DNA of 64,000 nucleotides from Chryseobacterium daecheongense (GCF_003729955.1 NZ_RJTX01000001.1:248001-312000), one strand, 5' to 3'. Positions 25,572-34,913 are shown, counted from the first letter of the stretch. Numbers and translations: made by a program. The notes: generated by a model from the letters alone, not told the origin.

Positions 25572-26363
25572 ATGCCATTTATTCATTCCCATACTGATCA
25601 TAAACCACTTTGTCATGAGACAGAATTGTTAATTAAAGATATACATATACTTGCTGAACAAGTAGGTTTATTGCTTCTGGGTAAACATCGTCATGTCGCC
25701 TCTATTCTCGCAGCCAAAAGTCGAAATATAACCTTCTCAACACAAACAATGATTGACCGTGCTCAAAGACAACTTACTGTATCAACAGAAATAGAACGTT
25801 GGAAAAGAGATGGATGGTTGTTTCAAATGATGACTTGGATTTCTGTGCGAATGGAGAACACAGGAGTGACCTTAGTTTCACAGGCACCACATACAAATCC
25901 AGCTCAACATGGTATAGATGGTCTCGCAATAGTTTTAACATCCACCAACAAAATAAGTGCTTTAATAATCGCTGAGGATAAATACACCGAAAATCCAAGG
26001 AAAACAATACTTAAAGAAGTATGGCCAGAATTTAAACTATTTGAAAAAGGAGAATTTGATAGTCAATTAGTTACTCAGACCACAATGCTACTTGGAAACT
26101 TAAGTGATGACGAGGTTGATGAAATGATTGAAAATGATATATACAAAACATCTAATCGAATTTATCGAGCAGGAATAACACCACTACATAAAAATAATAC
26201 TCCCACAAAAAGAAAGAAACTTTTTAAAGGATATGATCTTTGTGTCACAGGATCTCTACAAGGTAGGCGTCAAGCGCTGACTTTTAGCCAACCAAACATA
26301 AGAGACTGGATGGATGATTTTTCGGTAGAGATTTATAATTTTTTAGAAACACAAAGGTCATAA
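25572..26363 (+). CDS. HamA-like nuclease (Hachiman effector)
   Basis: 263 aa. A PD-(D/E)xK nuclease core is visible as GIDGLAIVL ... LIIAEDKYTENPRKTI (about residues 116-145): Asp, a beta strand, then E-D-K. This matches HamA/DUF1837-type nucleases. The next gene, 1 nt away, is a large SF2 helicase as in Hachiman, where the helicase surveys DNA and releases HamA to degrade it. Assignment to Hachiman rests on domain order; a close variant is possible. Confidence 0.72.
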   Translation: MPFIHSHTDHKPLCHETELLIKDIHILAEQVGLLLLGKHRHVASILAAKSRNITFSTQTMIDRAQRQLTVSTEIERWKRDGWLFQMMTWISVRMENTGVTLVSQAPHTNPAQHGIDGLAIVLTSTNKISALIIAEDKYTENPRKTILKEVWPEFKLFEKGEFDSQLVTQTTMLLGNLSDDEVDEMIENDIYKTSNRIYRAGITPLHKNNTPTKRKKLFKGYDLCVTGSLQGRRQALTFSQPNIRDWMDDFSVEIYNFLETQRS

Positions 26364-26364
26364 T

Positions 26365-29300
26365 ATGTATAATTCGATAACAGCTAGTATTATAAGTAAT
26401 GCCCCAAGCATCGATGGTTCTGAAACTGATAATCTTCCTCAATATTTAACGAAAATATACGCACGTATCGTTTCTGTAAGACGTAGAATAGATGGAACTA
26501 GGAAAATATCAAAAAGGTTAAATCAAGATATAAAGGAATTGAGAAAGCTGGCTAACAACCTAGAGTCTCTAACAGTTCTTACCAAAGATAATTCTAAGCG
26601 AATACCAGCGGCCTTTGTTGCCGCAACAGCTCATAACCTTCTTCAACTTATTAAGGATAATGTTTATAATAGGTTTACACACGAACTAGAAACACAAAGT
26701 GTCCCAAGCTGGATTTCTTCTATACTTCTTTTTCTTATAGGAGATAGTCCTGCAGATGCAGCTGAGATTGCTAATAGGATAAAAACAAGTTCAGAACAAA
26801 ATTTAAAGAGCCAGCTTTGTACAGCCATACAGTTTTTGGCTAAAGGTGAGCTCAGCAGCATAAGAGCAATTGTATTTAATGAAAGACAATATACAGTTGA
26901 AGAAGAAGATTTAGAAGCTGAAGATTATCTTTGGTCGTGTTTGCTTCTAGGATTAAAACAAATGGCTGATGTGCTTTTAGGAATTGCAGATATTGAAATG
27001 AACTATTTTGAGAAAGTTATTGATTTAGCTGTAGAAGAACTGACCTTTTACGAGATAGATATTAAAAGCTGTTATGCGGGGCCATATCATCTTGCTCTAC
27101 TGTTAAATATATTACAAGACCATTTGCTGAGCCGAGGCGTGATAAATGTAAACCCGCCATTAGGTATCGATTCATTTGATTGGATACCTTTTTTACAAAA
27201 GCTAGCTAGCTCGAGACCATACCTATGGGAAAATCATTTTGATGCTGTTAAAACAGGATTCTTAAACTTTGGAAATTCAGCCGTGTTAACTTTTCCTACT
27301 GGTGCAGGTAAGACAACTATTGCAGAACTTAAAATAGCCTCGACAATAATGACTAGCAAATCCGTTCTTTATCTCGTACCTACTCATGCTTTAGAAGATC
27401 AAATAAACAGAGATTTAGCTAAACTGTTCGATAATATGGGATTAGATCTCATTAATATTGGCGGCGAGTTTACTGATTTCGGTGGCGAAGAGCTACAAAT
27501 AATAAATGTGATGACTCCAGAACGTTGTCTCACTCTACTTGCAATGAATCCTGAACATTTTGAAGAAATAGGACTTATTGTATTCGACGAATTTCATTTA
27601 GTCAATTCTAGGATAGATCGTCTCGACAAGCGTAGTCTAGATGCAATGTATTGTTTATTAAGGCTTTTCTCTGAATTACCTAATGCTGACTATTTATTAA
27701 TATCGGCTATGGTTGAAAACGGAAAAGAAATAGCCTCATGGATTAGTAGTATAACTGGTCGTAACTGCGAAGCATTTACTTCAAATTGGAAACCAACAAG
27801 GCAACTTCAAGGATGTATAATCTATCCTAATGAGGAATTGACATCATTCAAAAAAATCATCAAGGAAGCAAAAATGAAAAAACCGACAGGGGGCCCTCCA
27901 AAGTTGCTAAAAGAAAAGATAATTGTTACTCCCTATCAAATTTTTAGCCTTAGAAATGTTTGGGATGTAAATCGCTCTAATGATTTTTTTGTCAGAAAAT
28001 TTTTCGATAAAAAAGTTAAGTTGGAAATGAATAATTTTTGGAGAATAACTGGTAATCGTAACCAAGTAGCGGCTGAGTTAGGAGCGCATTTCGTTCAATC
28101 AGGCATGAAGACATTAATCTTTGTAAATAACCCAACCGTTGCCAAAAGCACCGCTCGTACTTTGAATGAACTTTTAGAAGAAAGGATTTTAGATATAGAT
28201 TATTTTAATGCTCAAAATTCTCGAAGAATAAATAGTCTAGAAAAAGAATTAGGTAATTTGAAATATTCTTTTTTCGACACTAGTAAGCAAGTTGTTGCAC
28301 ATCATGGACTACTCCTTCCTGTTGAAAGACAATTAAATGAAACATTATTTAAGGCTAAGGATGGGATACATGCAATAGTTGCAACAGCAACTTTAGCACA
28401 AGGGATTAATTTGCCCGCAGAGGTTGTAATCATTGCTGGTGACGACCGATTCGATGAGGATACTAATGGTTCTGAAGAACTATTGGCGCACGAGATTTTG
28501 AATGCAGCTGGTAGAGCTGGTAGAGCCGGTATGGCAGCTCAAGGCATTGTCATTTTAGTTCCTAGTAAAATTATCACTTTTGAAAATAGGTCTACATCCC
28601 CAATAGCCTGGCAGGATTTGCAACAAAGAGTATTTTCAAAAAGTGATCAATGCCTTACAATTATTGATCCTTTGACACAATTTCTGGATGAAGTGACAAG
28701 CAGAGATGATAGTGATCTCCTGCCACAAGATTTGAACAGCTTAATGTTGCGTTTGCATAATGATGAGACAGAGACTACTTCCGTAAAAACTATCTTTAAA
28801 AATTCTTTTGCAGCCTTTAAAGCCGAACAAGATGGCGACATTACCTTTTCAACAAAGGTGGATGAACTTATTAGGAAAAGAGATATTTTACAATCAAATC
28901 AACATTTTGAAGACTGGGTTGAGACAGTAAGCTTAAAGACAGGTTTAGATCCCATTATTATACAGCAATTAGGTACAAATCTTCATGAGATGAATGTGGA
29001 GGATTTATTTGATTTTTCAGTTATAGAATGGATAAATTGGTTTTTCGAGTGGCTTGATGGTAATGAGCTAAGATTTAGTGAGATATTTTCTGGTAGTAAC
29101 ATTCGTGCTCAATTTGCAAGGTCTTTAGGACTTAAGGTTTCAAACTATCAGATTTCAGATATTGTTAACAAAATTTCAGATATTGTTCCAATACTTAAAG
29201 CTTTTATTAACGGTGAAAATTATGAAACAATCAATTCTGCTATTCCTGGGAAATCAGACGAATATTTGACAAATGCAAGACACTTTATTCTAAGACTAAT

Positions 29301-29523
29301 TCCGCAAATCAGTTTTGCAATGGGTGTTGTTTCATTAATTTTGAGAGAACAACTGCTTTCACTTGGATATGAACAAGAAGATTTTCCTTACATTGTCAGG
29401 AATCTGGCTACTTTAGTTCGGGAAGGATTAGATACTGAGGAAAAATTACAATATAAAATGAACCATAGAAGGTTATTACGTGTTGAAATACATCAAATTT
29501 TTGAGGGTTATGGTGATTTGTGA
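26365..29523 (+). CDS. HamB-like superfamily 2 helicase (Hachiman)
   Basis: 1052 aa. After about 290 residues of helical N-terminal region come Walker A FPTGAGKTT (about 310-318), the DExH box VFDEFHL (about 406-411) and motif VI NAAGRAGRAGM (about 713-723), the Ski2-like helicase layout. The long C-terminal helical part fits HamB. A single T separates its ATG from the HamA-like stop codon. Predicted DNA-damage or phage-DNA sensing helicase that controls the nuclease. Confidence 0.78.
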   Translation: MYNSITASIISNAPSIDGSETDNLPQYLTKIYARIVSVRRRIDGTRKISKRLNQDIKELRKLANNLESLTVLTKDNSKRIPAAFVAATAHNLLQLIKDNVYNRFTHELETQSVPSWISSILLFLIGDSPADAAEIANRIKTSSEQNLKSQLCTAIQFLAKGELSSIRAIVFNERQYTVEEEDLEAEDYLWSCLLLGLKQMADVLLGIADIEMNYFEKVIDLAVEELTFYEIDIKSCYAGPYHLALLLNILQDHLLSRGVINVNPPLGIDSFDWIPFLQKLASSRPYLWENHFDAVKTGFLNFGNSAVLTFPTGAGKTTIAELKIASTIMTSKSVLYLVPTHALEDQINRDLAKLFDNMGLDLINIGGEFTDFGGEELQIINVMTPERCLTLLAMNPEHFEEIGLIVFDEFHLVNSRIDRLDKRSLDAMYCLLRLFSELPNADYLLISAMVENGKEIASWISSITGRNCEAFTSNWKPTRQLQGCIIYPNEELTSFKKIIKEAKMKKPTGGPPKLLKEKIIVTPYQIFSLRNVWDVNRSNDFFVRKFFDKKVKLEMNNFWRITGNRNQVAAELGAHFVQSGMKTLIFVNNPTVAKSTARTLNELLEERILDIDYFNAQNSRRINSLEKELGNLKYSFFDTSKQVVAHHGLLLPVERQLNETLFKAKDGIHAIVATATLAQGINLPAEVVIIAGDDRFDEDTNGSEELLAHEILNAAGRAGRAGMAAQGIVILVPSKIITFENRSTSPIAWQDLQQRVFSKSDQCLTIIDPLTQFLDEVTSRDDSDLLPQDLNSLMLRLHNDETETTSVKTIFKNSFAAFKAEQDGDITFSTKVDELIRKRDILQSNQHFEDWVETVSLKTGLDPIIIQQLGTNLHEMNVEDLFDFSVIEWINWFFEWLDGNELRFSEIFSGSNIRAQFARSLGLKVSNYQISDIVNKISDIVPILKAFINGENYETINSAIPGKSDEYLTNARHFILRLIPQISFAMGVVSLILREQLLSLGYEQEDFPYIVRNLATLVREGLDTEEKLQYKMNHRRLLRVEIHQIFEGYGDL

Positions 29524-29673
29524 TTATATCTGAATTTCACGTAATTTTTCAGAATTTCTTTTAAGCTTATTAAATCATTTTATTCTTATCCCCCCTTTAC
29601 TTTATAAAGAGAATATACAAAATCTAATAGAGTTGAAATTATTAATCAAGAAAATGTATAAAATTTAATTTTA

Positions 29674-30582
29674 ATGGATAGTCAAATTAGAGGAACCGAA
29701 GGAGAAGAATTTGTTAATCAGTTAGCTTTCTCAACATTTTTTAAGTATTGGTGCTACCCAAGTCCAAAGTTGGAAAATGGTAATAAAAAAGAAATCTGTG
29801 ATTTACTAATTATTTTTAAGGATATAGCCATAATTTTTTCAGTAAAGAATTATGAATTTAAGGGTAATCATAATCGTTATTTCAACAATACTATTTCCAA
29901 AGCTACGAAGCAAATCAATGGGGCTTACAAAACTTTATTTTCAAGCAATGAAGTTCGAATAAAACATCCTGATAAACAATTTGAAGAAATTTTCCCTAAA
30001 GATTCTATAAAAAAAACCTTTAGAATTATAGTAAATCTAGGTGAGAATGTCAAATTTTATCCATTCAGCTCAATTACCAATAATGGTGATTTTATAACAT
30101 TATTTGATAGAGACTCTTTTGAAACAATTATCAGAGAACTGGATACAGTCCCAGACTTTATTGATTATATTGAAAAAAGGGAAAAGCTTTTTAAAGATAA
30201 ATTTACCATTATTCTTCCTGCCGAAGAAGATGACTTTTCGGTGGAAACACAAAAAGAATTCTTTTCAATAACAGAAAATAGCTTTGACAATAATACAAAA
30301 ACAGTCCTACTATCAGGCACTGAGAAAGATTTACTAGCTCATTTTTTTGAAAATAAGAGAGAGTTTCCTGATATTTTAAATGATGAAACAGTAAATGGAT
30401 TTTACTTAGTCATAGACAATAAATGGAATGAATTTATTTCGAAAAAAAGATTTGAAAACAAAAAAGAAGCTGACAAAATAAGTTATTTCGTTGATGGATT
30501 TGTTGAAAATGAATTATTAATAAATAACATAGGCCAATCCGGTATAGCAGCTGAAAAGAAAAATATCCCGCACTTGGTTTAA
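29674..30582 (+). CDS. Restriction-nuclease-like protein with a chimeric 3' end
   Basis: 302 aa. The N-terminus GTEGEEFVNQLAF ... EICDLLIIFKDIAIIFSVKNYE fits a PD-(D/E)xK core (Glu, Asp, then SVK). The rest is not recognised. The last ~13-18 codons run through DNA that on the other strand encodes the integrase motif CYTGLAY, so the native 3' end has been replaced at about 30525-30530. Probably truncated; activity uncertain. Confidence 0.55.
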   Translation: MDSQIRGTEGEEFVNQLAFSTFFKYWCYPSPKLENGNKKEICDLLIIFKDIAIIFSVKNYEFKGNHNRYFNNTISKATKQINGAYKTLFSSNEVRIKHPDKQFEEIFPKDSIKKTFRIIVNLGENVKFYPFSSITNNGDFITLFDRDSFETIIRELDTVPDFIDYIEKREKLFKDKFTIILPAEEDDFSVETQKEFFSITENSFDNNTKTVLLSGTEKDLLAHFFENKREFPDILNDETVNGFYLVIDNKWNEFISKKRFENKKEADKISYFVDGFVENELLINNIGQSGIAAEKKNIPHLV

Positions 30583-31305
30583 TCGATCTGATGCAAATTC
30601 CTTTTCATAAATCATCTGGATCTCTTCTTTGGTAAGATAAGGACGTTCCACAGCTTTTATTTTTGCTTTATAGCCGAGAAAAGGATCTTTCGTGATCCAT
30701 CCGTGCGCCATACATAATCGGATGATCTTTTTGAAATTCTTGAGGTATTTCACAGCGGTATTGTTTCCACATTTTCTTACACTGCGCAGCCAGAAATCAT
30801 AATCACTGACAAAACCGTGATCGATTTCCATAATATCAATATCAGAAACTTTGTATTTCCAGTTAATGAATTCCTGTGTATGTTTTAAAGAAGTTTTGTA
30901 ACGTTCCAATGTTCCTGGGGCAAAATCCTGACCGACCAAAGCCTCCACTTTGTCATTATGCTCTTGGAATATCGGAATAAGCATTCTTTGCTCAATATCA
31001 GTTCCAAGCAGTTTAGATTTTAAACTCTCTGCAGTCACAAAGTTTTCTTCTTTCAGCATCAGGTAGTGGAAATCGTAAACTTTCTGTTCCAAAGTTTTAA
31101 GATAGAGATTCAGTGTTTTAGCTTCCTGCGAATTACCTAACGCTTTGTGTGCTTTAACATCCCATTTTTTCGGATCGATATACCTTTTGGCAGCAATGTC
31201 TGCTGCCTTGCCGTCTATCGTAATTCGTAAGTAGATGGGAGCGGTTCCGTTGGTTCTGATTTTATTCTTTTTGATAAAGAATAACAGGTTGAATGTTTTG
31301 TTCAT
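30517..31305 (-). pseudogene. Tyrosine integrase truncated in the catalytic domain
   Basis: 262 aa. The arm-binding domain (FFIKKNKIRTNGTAPIYLRI), the SAM-like core-binding domain and the start of the catalytic domain (PYLTKEEIQMIYEKEF, RDIFLFSCYTGLAY) are intact, but homology stops right after TGLAY with VIY and TAA. The HxxR and Tyr box are missing; a full integrase is about 400 aa. It lies 255 bp from attR, the usual place, so it was the recombinase that inserted the island and is now inactive. Confidence 0.82.
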
Positions 31306-31502
31306 TGTGTGATAACTTTAATGGTTTAATAATTTACTTTTTGTTACCACTTTTTGCAAGATGTACAACCGTTAGACTTCCTATTGGTCGGGTTTTCCTT
31401 GATTTTTCATGACCCATTTTTGTAATTTTTTGAATGGGACACGAAATAGGACATATAAATCGTGACCTATTTTGTTTTTTTTTGATACTGCGCTTAAAAC
31501 AA

Positions 31503-31536
31503 AAAACGCTGTAAACATCAATGTTTACAGCGTTTT
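31503..31536 (-). terminator. Terminator downstream of tRNA-Ser
   Basis: A perfect 16-bp stem (31503-31518 with 31521-31536), T-rich afterwards on the minus strand, 24 bp beyond the tRNA 3' end. Because it lies inside the island it would replace the tRNA's original terminator. It is symmetrical and may work both ways. Confidence 0.7.
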
Positions 31537-31559
31537 AGCTTATTTTGGTTTCCCAACTG

Positions 31560-31576
31560 GCGGAGAGTGAGGGATT
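31560..31576. repeat. attR direct repeat
   Basis: 17 bp identical to 9608-9624; 16 of them are the 3'-terminal bases of tRNA-Ser, so integration keeps the tRNA intact. Confidence 0.8.
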
Positions 31577-31645
31577 CGAACCCCCGGACCTGTTACAGTC
31601 AACAGTTTTCAAGACTGCCGCAATCGACCACTCTGCCAACTCTCC
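31561..31645 (-). tRNA. tRNA-Ser (UGA)
   Basis: 85 nt, class II. Acceptor arms GGAGAGT and ACTCTCC pair perfectly, with discriminator G. The T-arm contains GGTTCGAATCC, the anticodon loop is CTTGAAA (anticodon TGA) and the variable arm is long, as expected for Ser. CCA is not encoded. Target site of the island. Confidence 0.95.
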
Positions 31646-31917
31646 TGAATTCCGATTATATTATCATTTTCAGTGGTGCAAATATAAGATGTTTTTTATT
31701 TCTGACAAAACAGTTGGGGATTCTATTTTAAGGAATCTTTGGTTATGTGTACCCAGTAATAAATCATGGATTTGTAACACAATAAAATTTTTCAAAGAAA
31801 AGGTGTTATCTTTACTGGTTTTGTGCATTTGTAAAATTAATCACATATGCCAAGTAATGTGAGTATCAATATATGCTGATCCATCTATCAAATACAACCA
31901 TTAAAAATAATTAAAAT

Positions 31918-32661
31918 ATGGAATTTTCACCGTTCAACAATGTTGTTAAGCTTTGTCTTCAGGGAATGAGTATGGAAGAAAAAGAGAAACCTGAAGAAGC
32001 CCTTGCCTTATTCCTTCAAGGTTGGAAAGAAGCGACTAATGACCATGAGAAATTTCTTGCGGCATATTATGTATCCAGACACCAAAAAACGGTCAACGAC
32101 CAATTGAGGTGGCTTGAAACAGCATTGGAACACGCTTTAAAAATCAATGATGATACTGTTAAAAGTGCTTTTCCTTCCATGTATTTAAATATTGCCAAAT
32201 GCTATGAAGATTTAGGCAATACAGAAAAATCAAAAGCTAATGCTGAATTGGCAGGGATGTATAAAAATAATCCTTCGGATAAAGGTCCGTTTTATCATGG
32301 GACAAAAGCAGATTTACAGATTGGTGATGTATTGACAGCAGGCGGCAATTCCAATTATAAATCTGAGCTTACAATGAATCATATTTATTTTACAGGTCTG
32401 GTGAATGGGGCAGGACTTGCAGCGGCATTAGCAAAAGGTGATGGACGTGAACGTGTATACATTGTTGAACCAACTGGAAATTATGAAAATGACCCGAATC
32501 TTACAGATAAGAAATTCCCGGGTAACCCAACCCGTTCTTATCGTTCTGAAGCACCTTTGAAAATTATAGGAGAAGTAAAGGATTGGGTGAAGCCAAGCCC
32601 TGAAGAGCTTCAAAGATTCCAAGAAAAACTGGAAGATCATAAAGGAGAGATCATAAATTAA
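31918..32661 (+). CDS. arr: Rifampin ADP-ribosyltransferase (Arr) with N-terminal helical extension
   Basis: 247 aa. The C-terminal ~130 residues are Arr-like: GPFYHGTKADLQIGD, MNHIYFTGLVNGAGLAAALAKG, RVYIVEPTGNYENDPN and PTRSYRSEAPLKIIGEV. Arr inactivates rifamycins by transferring ADP-ribose from NAD to the drug. The N-terminal ~110 residues form TPR-like helical repeats that short Arr enzymes (about 140 aa) lack. It lies just outside the island boundary. Resistance itself is inferred. Confidence 0.85.
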   Translation: MEFSPFNNVVKLCLQGMSMEEKEKPEEALALFLQGWKEATNDHEKFLAAYYVSRHQKTVNDQLRWLETALEHALKINDDTVKSAFPSMYLNIAKCYEDLGNTEKSKANAELAGMYKNNPSDKGPFYHGTKADLQIGDVLTAGGNSNYKSELTMNHIYFTGLVNGAGLAAALAKGDGRERVYIVEPTGNYENDPNLTDKKFPGNPTRSYRSEAPLKIIGEVKDWVKPSPEELQRFQEKLEDHKGEIIN

Positions 32662-32739
32662 TAATATAAAAGTCTATTGTGGCTTATGAATAAAGGACTT
32701 CACTATGAAGTCCTTCTTTGTAGTATGGAATATTGTTTT

Positions 32740-33639
32740 TTATATTGTTAATAATGTGATGCCACTCAGGTCGGCTTTTCCGTTTTTCAAGAATTCATAA
32801 GTGATACGGTCAGCCTGGCAATCAATAAACCGGATTTTTTTCAAGCTTCTGCATTTAAAGAAAGTATTGATAAGGATTGCATTCTGGAAAGTGACCTTTG
32901 TAAATTCACAGTTCTCAAAATAGCAGTCCTCCAGTGTTCCTTCAAAAATAATATCGGAAATCTGAGAGTTGGTAAATGAAGTATGATGGAGTACAGCATC
33001 GGTCATATTATTTTTTTCAAAACCACCGGAAGTGATTTGGGCCCCAGTGAAATCAGCCCCGGAAAAATCGCAGCCACTGGCATAGCTTTCATAAAATTCG
33101 GCATCTATCAACGAGCAATTTTTAAACGAATTGTTTGCCAAATGCGAACTTTGAATATCGCTGCCCGTAAAATCAGAGCCTGAGAAATCACAATGATCCA
33201 CATTATTTCTTTTCAGAAGCAGGCCCGACATATCTGAACCGATAAATTTACAGCGCTGCATATTGGAAGAGCTGAATCTTTCATTCAAATTTTTTAAGCC
33301 GGAAAAATCTGCATCCAGCCAGTTGCCGCGTGACATATCCCAGCTTAGTTTCTTTTCCTGCTTTCCAGGCGATAAATCATATGATTGCTTAGCCTGAGGT
33401 TCAAAAGGGACTGTTTCAGAAGAAGCTATCGACTTGAAATTTTCTGAAAAATAGTTGAGGTCAATGCCCATAATTTCAGCAAGCCTATTAAGAGTAATGA
33501 TATCGGGGACAGACTCTCCACGTTCCCATTTTCCTACGGCTTGCGGACTGATAAATAACTGCTCTGCTAATTGCGCCTGAGAAATATTTTTCTCTTTTCG
33601 TACTCTGGCAATTTTACTGCCAATGATCTTTGTATCCAT
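32740..33639 (-). CDS. XRE regulator fused to pentapeptide repeats
   Basis: 299 aa from ATG at 33639 (a GTG at 33663 would add 8 codons and would overlap the predicted transcription start). N-terminal HTH (about 6-60, LAEQLFISPQAVGKWERGES) is followed by about 180 residues of pentapeptide repeats (A/C-D/N-L/F-x-x, e.g. CDFSGADFTGAQI). The repeats form a right-handed beta helix that can mimic DNA. A minus-strand -7 box TATCTTTG (33666-33673) sits just upstream. Function unknown; probably an autoregulated sensor or regulator. Confidence 0.85.
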   Translation of the reverse strand: MDTKIIGSKIARVRKEKNISQAQLAEQLFISPQAVGKWERGESVPDIITLNRLAEIMGIDLNYFSENFKSIASSETVPFEPQAKQSYDLSPGKQEKKLSWDMSRGNWLDADFSGLKNLNERFSSSNMQRCKFIGSDMSGLLLKRNNVDHCDFSGSDFTGSDIQSSHLANNSFKNCSLIDAEFYESYASGCDFSGADFTGAQITSGGFEKNNMTDAVLHHTSFTNSQISDIIFEGTLEDCYFENCEFTKVTFQNAILINTFFKCRSLKKIRFIDCQADRITYEFLKNGKADLSGITLLTI

Positions 33640-33713
33640 AATATTCTGGTTTATATTCAACACTGCAAAGATATTTTGGCTTGTTCATGCAATTACTATA
33701 CATATAGAACCTG

Positions 33714-33765
33714 TTGGTTGTATTTACGCTACTTATAGTTGTATTTAACAACCATTGGTTGTATT
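33714..33765. promoter_or_regulatory. Putative operator repeats of the XRE-pentapeptide regulator
   Basis: Three direct copies of the pattern (T)GGTTGTATT/AGTTGTATT begin at 33714, 33736 and 33755, about two helical turns apart. The last overlaps an inverted repeat ACAACC-ATT-GGTTGT (33748-33762). Located 75-125 bp upstream of the start codon. Confidence 0.45.
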
Positions 33766-33812
33766 GGAGTGATTTTGAATATTCAGATACCAATTTAAAG
33801 AAAAAATAGATA

Positions 33813-34208
33813 TTACATTCCTTTTTCCATTAGTAAGATATTAAACTTATGTCCGTCAGGATCTGCAAAAGCAAAACCGTAATAATTATTTTCGTCCCTG
33901 TTCAATTCATGGGAAATGCTGCCTCCTGCTTTTTGAACTCTGTCTTTCCATTCTCGCACTTCTTGTTCAGATTCTGCTGAAAGAGTGAATATGATTTCAT
34001 TAGTAGTGAATCCGGGAGGCAAATAGTCATCTATTTTGGTACCTTGTTCAAAGAAATGGATCACAAAATGATCTTCCCCAAAAAGAAAGCTGGCTAATTG
34101 AGGATCATTGTTAGATTGATTGGGGGTAAACCCTAGTTGTGTGTAGAATTCATGTGTACGTTTTGCATCTTTTACACTAAAGTTGGCCCATATTTTTTTA
34201 GATTTCAT
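33813..34208 (-). CDS. VOC-family (glyoxalase/bleomycin-resistance-like) protein
   Basis: 131 aa, one vicinal-oxygen-chelate unit: starts KKIWANFSVKDAKRTHEFYTQLGF and ends YYGFAFADPDGHKFNILLME, with the C-terminal Asp-Pro-Asp-Gly-His signature. These proteins dimerise around a metal or bind drugs; substrate unknown. Monocistronic, 114 bp before the next minus-strand gene's end. Confidence 0.85.
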   Translation of the reverse strand: MKSKKIWANFSVKDAKRTHEFYTQLGFTPNQSNNDPQLASFLFGEDHFVIHFFEQGTKIDDYLPPGFTTNEIIFTLSAESEQEVREWKDRVQKAGGSISHELNRDENNYYGFAFADPDGHKFNILLMEKGM

Positions 34209-34321
34209 AGTCTTGGATTTTAAGCGGAATAAAGCAAAAACCGGGCAAATGATTTTATAAATTCAATAAAAAATCCACAACCGTTATGATTGTGGATTTC
34301 TACTAAAGTAATATATTATAA

Positions 34322-34738
34322 TTAAGATTCGGTCTTCATTAATCTGTAATTCAATGAAATCGGTTCTTTACCAAATAAACAGGCAAATATATTTTGGAAT
34401 TCATGGATATATTTGCATCGGATGGCATTGCCATAAATTTTAAGTCCGTCGACAATTTTTCTGGAACTTAAATCAATATCGTACTTTATAAACGGTTCAG
34501 GTCTTTCATAACGGATTCTCTGTTCAGAGCTGTATGTTCTGGAGAATCCAAATTTTTCAAGCCATTCTTCTGTAATTTTTATGGGCTTGATTGTTTCTGC
34601 CGGGACTGACACACTTTGGGTGTCATTTTCAATTCGCACAAAATAATTTCTTTCATTGTTCTGGAATATCTCAGCAATAGTGAAAATCTGATTTTTATAT
34701 TCCACTAAATTTCTAATCTTTAGATCTGCAACGTTCAT
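34322..34738 (-). CDS. Hypothetical protein
   Basis: 138 aa, not recognised. Starts MNVADLKIRNLVEYKNQIFTI; the N-terminal half is beta-rich (SH3/KOW-like pattern), followed by GFSRTYSSEQRIRYERPE. No signal peptide, membrane segment or catalytic motif. Length and pattern match small uncharacterised flavobacterial proteins that often occur near phage genes, but this is only an impression. Confidence 0.55.
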   Translation of the reverse strand: MNVADLKIRNLVEYKNQIFTIAEIFQNNERNYFVRIENDTQSVSVPAETIKPIKITEEWLEKFGFSRTYSSEQRIRYERPEPFIKYDIDLSSRKIVDGLKIYGNAIRCKYIHEFQNIFACLFGKEPISLNYRLMKTES

Positions 34739-34913
34739 ATTATTATATTTTTGTGTAAGGTTAAGGTATTAAGTGAGTGTGTTTGGTAGAGAATATGGCT
34801 GCAAATATTATGCCTTATAGATTATTTTTTTTAAATAATATATTAATTATGATGTAAATAATTTAGCAATTATTCATAATTGATTTATATTAAGCATTGA
34901 TACACTGCGGCCT

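Larger units (their letters stand above)
9608..31576. mobile_element. tRNA-Ser-integrated genomic island carrying defence genes
   Basis: A 17-bp direct repeat (GCGGAGAGTGAGGGATT) occurs at 9608-9624 and 31560-31576. The right copy is the 3' end of a complete tRNA-Ser, the classical target of tyrosine recombinases, and a tyrosine integrase gene lies next to it. The 22 kb between the copies is low in GC and holds defence-type and orphan genes, with no housekeeping genes. The integrase is truncated and an excisionase-type HTH gene carries a stop codon, so self-excision is unlikely. Boundaries are inferred from the repeat. Confidence 0.82.

Noticed and set aside
31545..31862. 105-aa plus-strand ORF (ESEGFEPPDLLQSTVFKTAA...)
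   Set aside because: It is the antisense of tRNA-Ser; this peptide is a well-known false annotation over tRNA-Ser genes.
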